Notes under the pieces: generated by a model
The model's input: the letters and a program-made list of their open reading frames with translations, nothing else
What the model was told of the DNA's origin: nothing
Databases searched by the model: none
Translations under genes and position numbers: made by a program
In this document: piece after piece, positions 45,401 to 56,179 of the stretch
Position numbering within the stretch: the first letter of the stretch is position 1
How the letters are laid out: each line of letters opens with the position of its first letter
Source: Parelaphostrongylus tenuis
Lineage: Eukaryota; Nematoda; Chromadorea; Rhabditida; Metastrongylidae
Direction: 5' to 3'
Length of the DNA stretch: 64,000 nucleotides
Assembly: GCA_019055375.1 (NCBI GenBank)
Contig: JAHQIW010005076.1
Coordinates: 62,001-126,000 of the forward strand

Positions 45401-47412
45401 ACCTCCTTCGTTGTTTTGATCTGCTGGATAATTGGGTACTTCCATACAGTACCGTATTATTGGAGTGAGCTTTGTTATCTCGTAGTTGATGAGATTGGTG
45501 ATGTTCGAAAGTATGAAGATCAGCAAAGATAACGGTCAAAAGCATACAAAATGAGCTTCACTGAGAATTTCTTGAAAGATTGAAGTGGAGAAATATTGCG
45601 ACGTCTGTTCATTAGTCATCAGAAAATAGATTCAATTTTGACTTAGATAAGCATGTACGAATATTTTTTTGAATCGACTTTTGAAGCTCTCACCACATTA
45701 GAGCTCTTTTTCTTACATAAAAGTTTAACGGCAGTTGTTATCTCAGGAGAGAAACAGTTAAATTGCTCTTAGCTCAGGCAAAACCCAGTTAAGTCAGTTA
45801 GAAAGTTTCCAAAAGCTTTGCTAGACTTATTTATCGACTTCCTTTCAGCAGACAGTTGCTATGTATTCTTTGATACGATAAAGTGGGCATGGACGGTCTC
45901 TTGCAAGACGTGCGGTTACGGTCATATTATTGCTATCTCCATCGACTTCTACATAACTCTTGTCGTAATGATCTCGATTTTTCTACTCGACTGCGCAACG
46001 TTGATTTGTTTGAGAGTTAAACGCAAGGTTAGTCACAAATAAGTTGACCATGATTCTCTGCACCATCTGGAGCTCTTTCTTCAAGTCAGGCATGAGTTAA
46101 CGCTCCAAATTTTTCTCATCTGGCGCATCTGGCACCGTAATTAGAGCTGCTCTGCGTCGCGCGCAAGGTCGATGCCTTGACCTCTCACTCATGATTCACC
46201 AAGCTTTCCATCCCTCTGAGGTCGGTAGAACTGGTGCCAGACGTATCTGAGAGGATGCGGAGCACTGATTTGAGAAACCTGTAGGAAAGAAATTGTAAAG
46301 ACCAGATATGAATTTAATCACCTTAAACGAAACTTAAAATTCAAGACGAATGCATGGCGAATCCCTCAGAAATCGATCAACGCCGAGAACTTTATTCTTT
46401 CACCCTTCTCAGAATCAGATTTTTCTTGAAATTTTGATGGAATAAGAATTTTTCGTGTGCGGAAAAGCAGATTCTGTCTGAAGAGAAGGTTGGTGAAAAA
46501 AAGCTAGTGTTTCAATCTGATAAAGTTTCATGATTCCAATGATATGTCCACAAATACCGCTCAGCGAAAAAGGCAACAGATGGAAGTACGTTTCTTCAAG
46601 CAGGTAGGCTCCTAAGTAACAGTCGAGTGGCTCAAGAATTTTCTAAGTTTTCTTATGTTTATTGCAGACGGTGTACCAGAATGCAATACTTATTTATTTA
46701 CAAATTAGTGTTTACTATATTGCTCGGCAAGTCTCGAACAAATGGGCAGTTTTCTTGAATGAAACATTTGCATCGGAAATGTATTATGGTCTAGATGGGT
46801 AAGTGCATAAAGAGCTCAAATCAAAAGACCGCTTTAGACCTTTTTCATGGGTAATTTTGATAAAAGACTTGTTTCATAATCTTATAGGGATTTCTATTAT
46901 TAGAAAAAATTGGGAACATTCAGGTAGAAACAGTTGAAAAGACGAATGCAAAATTTCTCGTATTTAAGCAGTTATTTCCAACTGTTAAACGAGCTGATGA
47001 AGTTTTTGATTTCCTAGCCATTTTCATCCACTCCGAGAAAGTTTGATGCGCGACTTTTCACATTAGTGGTGGTTACATGAAGAAAAGAACGTGATCCATC
47101 AATAAAGCTGATATCACAGCACTATTTGTTTCAAAAGGTAGGAATTAGCTCAAAGATTTTGTCTCAAATAGCGCGTCGCCGCAAAGAGAAGGATGAGATA
47201 TTTAAAGATTCCATGAGAATAAATCCTTTGTACCACTTCATTGATTGTTTCGGTGAATGACGAAAATGTTCTGTGGTCTAGATATACAAAACTCTTTAAT
47301 TTTTAGCCTCATTATTGTTCTGTTTCACTTTCTACCCTCTCAAATCGGTGCCAAAACGACACCTACAACACAGCAGACGGTGGGTAGCCGCATCGTTTCT
47401 TCCAAGGACTAA
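39452..47412 (+). CDS. srx-type seven-transmembrane chemoreceptor, copy B (apparently intact)
   Basis: Seven exons join without a stop into 316 codons: 39452-39523, 41320-41480, 45241-45464, 45849-46027, 46526-46603, 46668-46798, 47307-47412. All introns are GT-AG. TTTTTTCAG touches the ATG, which suits spliced-leader trans-splicing. Members of this family are odour or taste receptors in ciliated neurons. Visible membrane segments in order: AVSLIMAV-IGLFGLVSNG; FGLMCLSQSVANMSV; MTNIMLYNVCIYSHLAIAL, then NRLVAITLPLR; FVVLICWIIGYFHTVPYYW; IIAISIDFYITLVVMISIF; the FFKQ motif followed by AILIYLQISVYYI; and DGLIIVLFHF, a typical srx ending of the last helix. Cys in TDSCYVFF could serve the extracellular disulphide. 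Intron 2 (3.8 kb) holds an SA SINE pair and a Penelope element; intron 4 holds an SC SINE. Exon lengths equal copy A except exons 4 and 5. Confidence 0.85.
40493..40972 (+). other. Unrecognised 159-codon ORF in srx copy B intron 1
   Basis: A long open frame (MLLGTLLKVMLKLLI...) lies inside about 1 kb of sequence that copy A's intron 1 lacks, so it arrived or was kept only here. An 82-codon frame on the opposite strand (40462-40710, with GEIKRATFLLLVGITKQSA) overlaps it and looks at least as protein-like. I recognise neither. It may be part of an unlisted mobile element. Confidence 0.25.
41540..42125. repeat. SINE family SA, head-to-head inverted pair in srx intron 2
   Basis: The left copy is antisense: tRNA-like part at about 41565-41632, body with ACAGGTTTGGTCGGATATGC. 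The right copy is sense: body AGCGATATCGCATACACGAC, tRNA-like part at about 41968-42040 with GGTGTAGTGGTAACACGCG and GTGTTCGACTCCC. They meet near 41765-41855, both tRNA-like heads pointing outward. Its tail TAACACTTCGAAAAATGCAG equals that at 5450. Confidence 0.8.
42285..44800 (-). mobile_element. Penelope-like element, nearly complete but broken
   Basis: Minus strand. N-terminal region at 44445-44678 (GSRFSSAQPISKETLGRIA). RT pieces: PVLHLLIRTHK region (about 44070), FDVITLYRNVS (about 43840), QIRGVTMGQRLA (about 43640), a degenerate active-site region near 43560, then CFELINSQSEYIKLA (about 43460) and AINVCTG. GIY-YIG region: CIGELYRPLCIRVREHVAGK (about 42800), ending with KTLEVFSTHCKG and KMNRKKERFVITRDLGPY in pieces. 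Frames shift repeatedly and the YxDD box appears lost (reads like YGKPMMID), so it is dead. It sits in intron 2 of srx copy B, opposite to the gene's direction. Confidence 0.8.
43107..43119. repeat. Run of 13 G
   Basis: An uninterrupted homopolymer GGGGGGGGGGGGG in otherwise AT-rich sequence, within the PLE. Long G tracts can form quadruplexes and are mutation-prone in nematodes. Confidence 0.95.
46140..46400 (+). repeat. SINE family SC, diverged, in srx copy B intron 4
   Basis: A tRNA-like head (GCTCTGCGTCGCGCGCAAGG, TCGATGCCTTGACC) followed by CCATCCCTCTGAGGTCGG, GTGCCAGACGTATCTGAGAG, GTAAAGACCAGATATGAA and GATCAACGCCGAGAAC. The A box is degraded. Confidence 0.75.
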
Positions 47413-48290
47413 GCGCATTATCCCATACCAAACAGTCTCATTCACATAGCTATCGTGATTTCTTTGCAGGCGGTTACCATGTCTAAGCGAACCAAGATGC
47501 AAGCATGGACTCACTGAATGTGTTGACCGCGGAAATGAATGGAAAGTGTGAAGGATGTGTCATTTTGATGAAATTACTTTTCTCTGATATTTTCAATTTA
47601 TTCCAATAAAAGCTTCATTATATTTTACTGTAGAAAGTTTTGGTCGAAAAATTTTCAAAAACGAACACATAGAGCGCTCATGACGATTTTGCCATGATTG
47701 AGAAGTATTGACTGAGAATTCAATAATGAAGAATATATTTATCGTTGTCTCAAGACTATAGCTAGGATTACGATAGATTGGTCGTCATCTATCATTGACG
47801 CCAATAGGTAATTTATTTCGCTCTCAAAATCTCGTCTTGATGAGGAGATGTTGTTGGTAAGACGGTTTGTAGCTTTGAGTGATTAACGAATCGGTAACTT
47901 TTCCGTTTTTTCATGGGACCGTATCATTTAGCAAACATTCCATGAACTTGACCAAGTCGGTTCATTCACTCAAGTACATGAAATGCAGCAAATCTAAGCT
48001 TAAAAATGGAGACTTGTCGAATTAAAAACTACCGAGCATCTTAGGAGAATGTCTCGCTTAGTGAGATAGTTGGAACAGATAGCTTTCTTGTCTGCTGAAT
48101 ACAAAAGCAGATGAACAAGCACTTTAAAATGGTTCTAAGGTCACGGCTATGTGTTGTTAAAAGCAGATTTTATTACGCTTAAAATTCTCTTTATATGTAA
48201 CTCTTTGTGCTTTTGATTTTCCATATTCTCAACACGTGTATGCAATGAAAAAACTTTCCCATAACGTCTCCATATCAGACGGTTAAGTAT
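47413..48290. other. 3' flank of srx copy B, no gene seen
   Basis: Duplicate of the sequence after srx copy A (32335-32735), with decreasing similarity. An AATAAA at about 47605 is a possible polyadenylation signal. No other feature. Confidence 0.4.
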
Positions 48291-48295
48291 ATGGT

Positions 48296-48626
48296 AATCA
48301 GAAATGATTTTTATTTGACCGCCATTCGCGGTGTTATGATGTTGCATTATACCCAATATTTAAAGTGCTGTGCAAAAGCGTTGCCGTCAGCCGGAAATCG
48401 AACACAGATCCTACTCTTTCCGGGAGCATGTGCTAAACCGTTGCACTACCGACGCTCGTTTCGCACTCGGCTCTTTCTACGCTACAACGCGTTATCTGTC
48501 AACTTCCGAGTAGGATCTGGGTTCGAATTCCGGCTGACACGAACGTTTTTGCACAGCGCTCTACATATTGTATGTTGTAACATCATAACACCGCAAGTGC
48601 GGTTAAACAAAAATCATTTCTGATTG
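48296..48626. repeat. SINE family SD, near-perfect palindrome
   Basis: Starts AATCAGAAATGATTTTTAT and ends with its complement ACAAAAATCATTTCTGATT; arms of about 120 bases stay complementary through CGGTGTTATGATGTT, GCTGTGCAAAAGCGTT, TCAGCCGGAAATCGAAC and ATCCTACTC. The tRNA-like heads read outward. The unpaired centre (48430-48510) contains GAGCATGTGCTAAACCG and GACGCTCG. Confidence 0.85.
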
Positions 48627-48754
48627 ACTATTTCTACCCAATATTTGTCAACATAAGTGGGATCAATGTCGATAGTGACGGCCTCATCCGACCTTAGACG
48701 GTTGGCTGCTGACAGATAACGCACTGTAGCGAAAAAAGAATGCTGTACAAAACG

Positions 48755-48850
48755 AGTGTCGTTGGTGCAACGGTCAGCATACGCTCCCGGAAAGAGTGAG
48801 ATCTGGATTCGAATTCCGCTTGACGGGAACGCTTTTGCACAGCTCTCTAC
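48755..48850 (+). repeat. SINE family SD, single sense copy
   Basis: GTTGGTGCAACGGTCAGCAT (A box), GGAAAGAGTGAGATCTGG, ATTCGAATTCC (B box), then GGGAACGCTTTTGCACAGC. Followed directly by a (TA)n tract at 48861-48890. Confidence 0.75.
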
Positions 48851-48943
48851 ATCTTGGGTATATAGTATATATATATATATATATATATAATGTGCATATA
48901 TACATATATAAGTACATATAAATAAATAAATAAATAAATATCA

Positions 48944-51900
48944 CCTGTATCACCTGCCGTCCCGTTGGTCGTCGAGTGACTCGAGCGGGTACCAGCAACT
49001 CTTCCATTTTTCCCTATCGCGTGCAAGAGTAGCCCAGTGGGTCCTCCTTGCTCTAGGAATTCGCTGAGCATCAAATTTTTCTTCTATTGCTTTCGTGTAG
49101 AAATCGGACCAACGGGTCAGTGGTCTTCCTTTAGAGTGCCTGACGTCCCAAGGAATCTTGTCGGTAACGGCTCTCGCCCATCAGTTGTCGTTGAAGCGCA
49201 TCACGTTTCCGGCCCACCTTATTTTCGATATTCCGACGTGTAGAATGGTGTCTCTGATTTTCGATCGTTGACGTAGGTCGGAACTTCGCATCCTTTCTCT
49301 CATTTGCGAGATACGGGATACTCCAAGCATCAAACTTTCGACTGCGCGTTTAATGATGCCAAGTAAACTTTAATCCTGCTTACGTAGCGACCAGGTTTCT
49401 GCTGCATACGTTAGGGCAGGGATAATTGCCGAGTCGAAGAGGTGGGCACGGAGTCACATGTTCTTTGTCCTCTTCACTACATCTTCGATGCTCCAAAACG
49501 TTTTCCAAGTCGCTCGTTTCCTAATGCTTAATTCTGGAGCTAGGTCACTTATCATGTTGATTTCAGAACCTAGGTAGACGTAGCTGGAGCATTCGGAGAT
49601 TGTCGCTCCGTTGAGCGTGAAAGGGGCATTAGAAACCTATCCGTTCCTCATGAACATTGTTTTTGTTATAGTCAGTTGTAGACCAATCTTTCCATAGGCG
49701 TTATCGAAATCGGTCAACATTCGTTCCGCTTGGCTGATGTTTGGTGTTATGAGAACGATATCGTCAGCGAAGAGAAGATGGTTTAATTGTCGACTGTCAA
49801 TTTCCACTCCCATTTCGTCCCATTCTAATGTTCGCATGACGCTTTGTAGGGTGGCAGTGAATAGTTTTGGCGAATTGTATCGCCTTGTCGAACCCCTCTT
49901 CTTACGTCAGTGGTGAAATTGTTGTAGAATGGGGATATTTTGGCCGTAAAATCTTTATAAAACTCACGAAGTATTATTATGTACTGGTTAGGGACGCCCT
50001 GATTATCCAGAACATCTATAACCGCTTCTGTTTCCTCTGAATCAAAGGCTTTCTTCAGATCGATGAAAGTGAGACAGAGCGGTTGTTTGTACTCTCGTGA
50101 AACTTCAGTGAGTCTTGTATTCATGTGAATGTGGTCTATGATACTGAATCCTTTTCGCAACCCTGCTTGTTCGCATGGCTGTCCTTCGTCCAGTGTTCTG
50201 TCAATCTTGTTTAGGATGACTCGAGTAAAGAGTTCATAGACAACGGACAGCAAGCAGATTGGGCGATAATCTCCTATGTCGTAAAGGTCTCCCTTTTTGA
50301 ACAACAATACAGTCTTGCTGGCTTTCCATTAAATAGAGGCCTTGCGTTCTGACAGGTAGCGAGTGAAGAGCCGAGCCAGGGTGTTGATGAGAATTGGCGC
50401 CAGATTCTACAGGTGTTATGGTCTAATCCTGTCTGGACCGGGTGTTGTACTGTTTTTACCGACGATATAGCATGTCGGATTTCGGGAGGGAGGACCGGTG
50501 GAGCGACATATTCGTCCCCTTCCAATTTATATGACGGTAAGAGGACATGGCTAGCGAAGAGATCCAATTAGTATTGGTGGATGGTTATCTCCATAGCCCT
50601 TTTCGAAGCTGTAAGTGTCCCGTCAGGGTATCGGAGTGCAATCATCTATGTCTTATAGTTGGAGAAGCCTCACTGGGCTTTCGAATGCTCTTCCCAGCTT
50701 CTGCAGCTTCTGTCATAACTGCTGCTCTTTTCTCTTTGAGGTCTTCTTTTATCGCTTCTCTGCATCGTTTCGCAAGTTCGGACGTAAGGTTTCGGTTGCC
50801 TGCAGTTCGTGCAATTCCACGTTGACGTATCAGCTCGAGTGTCTGCGGAGACATGCGTCTCTTTGTGACCTTAGGACTCTCGGCTTTTATAGCGCTAACG
50901 TTAAGATATTCAACGAGTCGATCGTATTTTTCGTCGATGTTGTCGACAACGGTATCTTCCCAAGAGCCGACTAATGATTTGAATACATCCCAATTTATGG
51001 TAGTTGCGGGACTTCGGTGTTTGAATTTAGCGGCTTTCTCTCCTCTCCTCGAAAATCGGAACGTTGGGCGAAGGAGGCGGTGGTCTGATCCCGTGTAAAA
51101 CTTGGGAACAACAGCGACGTCGGTCAAGCAAAACCCTCGATTTACTATGTTGTGATCTGCTTCGTTATGGTACTCACCATTGGGAGACTCCCACGTTCAT
51201 CGCTGAGAAAGAGGTTTTGGGAATCACGATTTACCATGGATGGTTTGGGTCGTCATGATAAACTCACATAGCCTCTCACCCTGTTCATTCCATTCTAGTC
51301 CGTGGGTCCCTATGTGACGCTCTTCAGACGTTCTTCTAGGTCCAATTTTTGCGTTAAAATTTCCGACAATGACCTTGAAGAATGTATGATCTTCTCTGAA
51401 GAATTTTTCGAGTTCCATATAGAGCGCTTCGACTTCGTCTTCGTCATAGCTTGATGTTGGTGCGTAAGCAACGAAGATGGTCAAAGCCGGCATAGAACCA
51501 CATCGCTTCAACCGTAATCGTCCAATACGGGTTGTTAGTCGTTCAAACGAATCAATGCTCACAGTCAACTTCGATTTGACGAGGACGCCAACGCCACCGA
51601 CACCTCTGCGATCGCATGTTCCAAGGAACAGTTCTTCTCCGGTGTCATAGACAGCGTGAAAAGGATGGCGCCTTCTCGTCTCAGCCAGGCCAATGACGTC
51701 GTACCTTATTCTTCTTGCTTGAATAAATAGATCTTCTACAGCGGATTCGTGAGCAAGGGTTCTTGCGTTGTAGGTACAGATCGTCATTTTAGTCCGTTTC
51801 GATCTTGGCAGCCTAGTTCGGCCCTGAGATTTTAGCAGCTGATTGCAGGTTTTTGGCCGACTTGACTCGTAAAAATAGAGTTTTTGTCAAGTCGGCGCTG

Positions 51901-52050
51901 CAGAAGCAGGAGGCTCATTCGAATCCACCTGCGTCTTTGAGAAGCACACGGTCACTTTTGGTTAGCGTTTTGTTCCCCTATCCACCACCTGGGGACGCGC
52001 CAAGTGCCCTCGCGACTACCGGGCGGGATCCCTCAAAGAGGGAGGTCCGT
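48944..52050 (-). mobile_element. RTE LINE, near full length, frame-broken
   Basis: Minus strand, 3.1 kb, leader at the right end (about 51840-52050). Endonuclease at 51224-51787: [60 protein letters not shown]; then [13 protein letters not shown] at 50642-51127. RT at 49825-50307 (YRPICLLSVVYELFTRVIL, LTFIDLKKAFDSEE, RRGVRQGDT) and 49637-49837 (LLFADDIVLITPNIS). 3' region to 48944. Frames are broken in several places. It is flanked on both sides by AAATAAATAAATAAAT runs (48918-48940 and 52052-52068), which may be a target-site duplication or the microsatellite it entered. Confidence 0.9.
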
Positions 52051-52139
52051 GGAAATAAATAAATAAATATATATGTATATACGCATATGGATATATCTTC
52101 TTCGTGTGCCTCTCATTAAAGGCTCTGTATAATCATGTA

Positions 52140-52560
52140 GAGCTAGGCGGACCACTACAATGATTATGGTCAACATGGGATCTTTGAACACTGTTACATG
52201 GATTGAATTGTTTTAACATAACGAGGCTTGAGTTTTGGTTCGCATACGCAGCAGGTGAATCATAGATGAAGACAGCGCAGCTGTCATTATGGTTAGTTCA
52301 GCACAGCCACCAAAAACACTAAAATTGCTCCGACTGAGGCAATGCTGACTGAACAGGAAACTTGTAAGACTGAAAAGACAATTCATCTTAGCCGTTGACC
52401 AGTCCTCAAGAGAACTGCCATACTTCGACTGTGAAGAGCAGCGGGAAGTGGCTGAATGCATTCGTCCTTCATGCAATGGCCTGTCGTGTTATTCTGACGT
52501 AAATGTCGTTGGATATGTTGACAGTATAACCTAATTCTTTATTTTACTGTTTTTTAGCTG
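52140..52560. repeat. Duplicated block, right end of unit B
   Basis: Counterpart of 34860-35300. The minus frame 52213-52476 starts MHEGRMHSATSRCSSQ. The shared start MH-SATS and SVFGGC against SVFSGC suggest past coding, unproven. Confidence 0.5.
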
Positions 52561-53500
52561 TGGCGTGATGCTACAAATATGCATCTATGAATTTTGAGTA
52601 GTAGGCAAAACATTCTACCATAGGCAGAAATTGAACCTGCTTGTACGCCGAGTGCTTCCTTTGTATTGCCTAAGAGATAAAAGAATCATCCACAAAAACA
52701 ACTCATCCTCGTCCTCTGCGTTCAGCTACCAGTCCCCTGCCTTACGAGAGAAGCGAGTGATCACCCACTTCCAACAGGTAGATCTTTCATTACAATGAAA
52801 CTATGTTTCTTCTTAGACCATAATTCAGCAATCGTTTAGGCTTTTGTAAGTCATCTAGCAGCAAATAAAGATACAATCCCTTTTTTGAACAAAAGCTTTA
52901 CGTAAAAGTGTTAGTGAGCATTAGAAAGCCCAAATTTCTAGCTGCTGCGCTCGCGGGTATTTGTTTTTTGACCGATTCCCCGACTTCGCGGTGGGAGGCA
53001 GGAGGTAAGGAGACCATCAATCAATGGCGCCTAGGTTCAGTGTAATTATTGTTAGTCAACTGGGAATTGTCCGCTTTGAAAGGAACTCCAAATTAAGCGT
53101 CTAATTCTGATACTAAGAAATTTTCTCTATAGGTTCATTAGCTTTTCGGGCGCTTAGCGAAGTGATAGTTTACTTGCTAGACCCATGTGACACATTCTTT
53201 ATTTTGAATCTTACAGCGTTATAAGAGGGTGTTTTCAACAGCAGCTGCGAAGCGCGGTAGCAAGATATTGAAGCTTCCGAATAATTACCAAGACTATTAT
53301 GAAAAGTTCTTGCTTAGCGGATGGAATCGTTTTGTCATTTATCGGATAACAGAATAACTTGCAATCAGTATCCTCTAGATTTTCCAGTTTGACGAATTTG
53401 CTGCAGAACGTTTATTTAAATGATGTTAAAATGTTTTTGCCCTCTTCAAAGCCACAAAGGATCGGGTCGTTTCTCTAGAAGCATCCAGTTTGTAAGTGGA
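52561..53500. other. Non-coding stretch
   Basis: No ORF or repeat I can name. A plus ORF at 53514-53798 just beyond (MELIKTAAKWVYLNEVAVEK...) is anonymous and has no splice context. Confidence 0.35.
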
Positions 53501-53841
53501 CCATCATGGCTGAATGGAGCTCATTAAGACTGCTGCAAAGTGGGTTTACCTAAATGAAGTCGCAGTAGAAAAATGGCTAACTATCTTTTTGTATGAAAAG
53601 AAACAGCTCAAAGATGTCACATTCTTACAGCGGCACACCAGCGTCATTCTATCCTTTTTATGCAAGGAGAGACTGAGATACCCCTCAAAAACTTCTGGTA
53701 TGATTCGAACCCACTTATCGCCAGTTCAGAGCCCATACGAATTCCGCCGTTTATTTGTATTCCAAAAGTCTTGCATATTCATTTTACATTGTCAGTGATG
53801 TCACACTGTTTACCCTCCGAGCGATACGAAATGCTGCCATG

Positions 53842-53932
53842 CTACGTAATGTACCCAAGTACAAAGACGTGCTACGTAATGTACCCCAACTACAAAAACG
53901 TGCTACGTAATGTTCCCAACTACAAAAAATAG
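53842..53932. repeat. Three tandem copies of a 30-base unit
   Basis: GCTACGTAATGTACCC followed by AAGTACAAAGACGT-, AACTACAAAAACGT- and AACTACAAAAAAT-type ends, repeated three times with small changes. Each unit holds the palindrome TACGTA. Confidence 0.85.
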
Positions 53933-54767
53933 GACAGGCTAATTAAACTCAAAATATGCACTTCATGTTGTGCAGTCGACTGATGCTAAGAAATCACCAA
54001 TTACGATTTATTGCCTCAACTGAGAACGTAGCTCGTTTAATGCCGCTATCATTAAATAATATATAGTCGTAGAAACTGTTCTTACTTCTAACTGCCAATA
54101 ATAAACTCCTCTTTCTTCTTCCTACTTAATACTTAAAACACACAGTCATCTTGTTTGATAGCAGATGAATGCAAGGAATGGATACTGAATCGTAACCTCT
54201 GAAAATTAAGAGACTTGACTAAAAAGCTAAGAGATTCTTGAATTGTTTTGATGTAGTCGCTTCAGTGAGATGACTTTAAGTCTTTAAGGTCAATTACCTT
54301 AGGAGAGCCAACTTTATAGTTGTGTGAGCTTCCTAGAAAAACCTAATAATTCATAGATTCGCGAAAGATTTGATGGAAAGTGTAAATGTCATAAAACATT
54401 TGATTATCGCAAAATTGTGCAGTGGACAGTTTTGACAGCGTTCAGCTTCTGTCGATAGCCAGAAAACAAAGAAAGATCACTTGATAAGTTTTCAGCGAGT
54501 TGGCAGGTTTTTATTGAAATCAACGATGAAATCAATTAGATTTAATGATCGATTCTGAGATTTTGTGCAGTATTCATGGTGAAATGGTGATCTTCTCCCA
54601 TCAATGATTATAATACAAATGAGCTGCTGTCCATTGGATCCTGTATAATGCCACAGCGTGCCATTTGAAACAATTGTTTGAGCCTTACAAGAACGGTGAA
54701 AGGTAAAACGTGGTTCCGTCATACTCGACTGTTTTTTGCGAGTTCGCATAGAGTAATGTGATCTGAT
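53933..54767. other. Non-coding stretch
   Basis: Nothing recognised; the minus ORF at 54492-54749 is anonymous. Confidence 0.4.
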
Positions 54768-54890
54768 GACATATTGAGCCTTTCTCAGTCTGCCTGTTAT
54801 GGCACTTATAAGATGTTAGAAACGTGTTCGGCCTTCAGCGTCATAAATAGCACGATACCTTCAATTTGAGCTTTTTACTCGTAAGAGGAT
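54768..54890 (-). mobile_element. Family A hammerhead remnant
   Basis: Minus strand: GGTATCGTGCTA, TTTATGA (from CTGATGA), CGCTGAAGGCCGAACACG, then TTTCTAACATCTTATAAGTG and GCC. The outer-helix partner and the CTTATAAGTGCC tail are conserved; the core is decayed. Confidence 0.6.
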
Positions 54891-54959
54891 ATATAGGATG
54901 AGAGATAAAACTCTCGGCGTTCGTGCATTCGCGCATTCATGCATTTGTGTTCAATTTTT

Positions 54960-55192
54960 GACTCCGTTTTAGGTGATTGAATGCATATCTGGCCTTTACA
55001 ATAACTCGCGGTGAGCCTCCCGCTGTACCGAATCAGTGCTGTTTACCTCCCAGACAAGTGTGAGACCAGTTTGAAACCAGTTTACTTACCACGGAGAGAT
55101 GGATGACTTGGCTAGCCATAGGTGCGAGACCGAATTAATGACTTTGTGTGCAACGCAGAGCACTTCTAACCACTGCGCTACATGCGCTCTTA
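54960..55192 (-). repeat. SINE family SC
   Basis: Antisense copy with AGGTGATTGAATGCATATCT, GGCCTTTACAATAACTCG, CCCAGACAAGTGTGAGACC and a tRNA-like head ending CCACTGCGCTACATGCGCTC. Confidence 0.85.
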
Positions 55193-55194
55193 GA

Positions 55195-55330
55195 GGACCG
55201 CAGTGGTGTAGTGGTAGCGCGCGTACCTGGTAAGAGATATACCATCTATGAATAGAGGAATTGACGGCGATGTTACATTGCGCACACAAAGTGGAAATTC
55301 AATTCACACTGCAGAGATAACTCATCACTG
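55195..55330 (+). repeat. tRNA-like fragment, SA type
   Basis: ACCGCAGTGGTGTAGTGGTA followed by GCGCGCGTACC is an A-box region like that at 5632. The B box is too diverged to call (TTCAATTCACACTGCAG near 55300). It abuts the SC SINE. Confidence 0.5.
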
Positions 55331-55459
55331 CTTGTCTACTGATAGGATCACCCGATAGTGTAGCGACCAACAGTCATTGGTAATGGGTGGTAAATTGAAT
55401 AACACCTTTATATTCTACTGCTTTTCAAGATCCAGCTGAAAACAATATAACCTGGTCAT

Positions 55460-55565
55460 GTAATTTGACCCTTCCATGAAGTGTGTTGTGATACTTGCTA
55501 GACACATATTTTTTTGGCTTTTCGGCCTTATCAACAGTACGGTGCCTTTCGTTATAAACTGTGTT
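55460..55565 (-). mobile_element. Family A hammerhead remnant
   Basis: Minus strand: GGCACCGTACTG, TTGATAA, GGCCGAAAAGCC, then ATGTGTCTAGCAAG. The GTC site and helix starts are readable but the GAAA box is displaced. Inactive. Confidence 0.55.
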
Positions 55566-56179
55566 ATCAGATTATATAATTTTAAATGAGGTCTTGACAA
55601 ACAGTTGGATATAACACTATTCAATTTACCACACGTTAGCAATCAATCGTTAATTACTGCAGTGTCGCTTGATCTTATCACTGGACATGTAATGATTTGT
55701 TATCTCTGCAGCGTTAAGTGATTTATCTCACTTTATGCACGTAGCGTAACATACTAGTCGTCGATTCCTTCATTTGAAGGGCGGAGGGGGAGGTCTCTTG
55801 AAATTAGTCGATGTAATTTTGTTTGCTACGGTGTTGTGCATTTTTCTCATCTCACACAGGAAAAACATTGGGATTACATCATTACTACTGCTAACGAAGG
55901 AATATGGATATAGTGCATTGTCGTCTACTGAGATGTGATTAAAGCTTTTTATGTGTGATTACTGAGCTTACAAGTATATTCAAAGATTTATAGTTGAGGA
56001 CTAAATGCTTGTGCAACTGCAAAGTCTATTCAAAGGTGAATTATTAGTATGGTGTCGCGGCTACGCAAAAATTTTGGTTTTTTTCTGCATCCTAGTATTT
56101 TCATAGGAAGTCATTGGCGACATTTGTGTAAAACTCGCAACGAGCAACTCTGAACATTTCTTGTGAAATAATGTAACCT
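55566..56179. other. Non-coding stretch
   Basis: Nothing recognised. Confidence 0.4.

Noticed and set aside
45176..45532. 118-codon ORF as a complete small gene
   Set aside because: It is srx exon 3 plus intron read-through; comparison with copies A and C places the donor at 45464/45465.
50547..51098. Plus-strand ORFs over the LINE at 48944-52050
   Set aside because: Shadows of the LINE's minus-strand endonuclease and linker frame.
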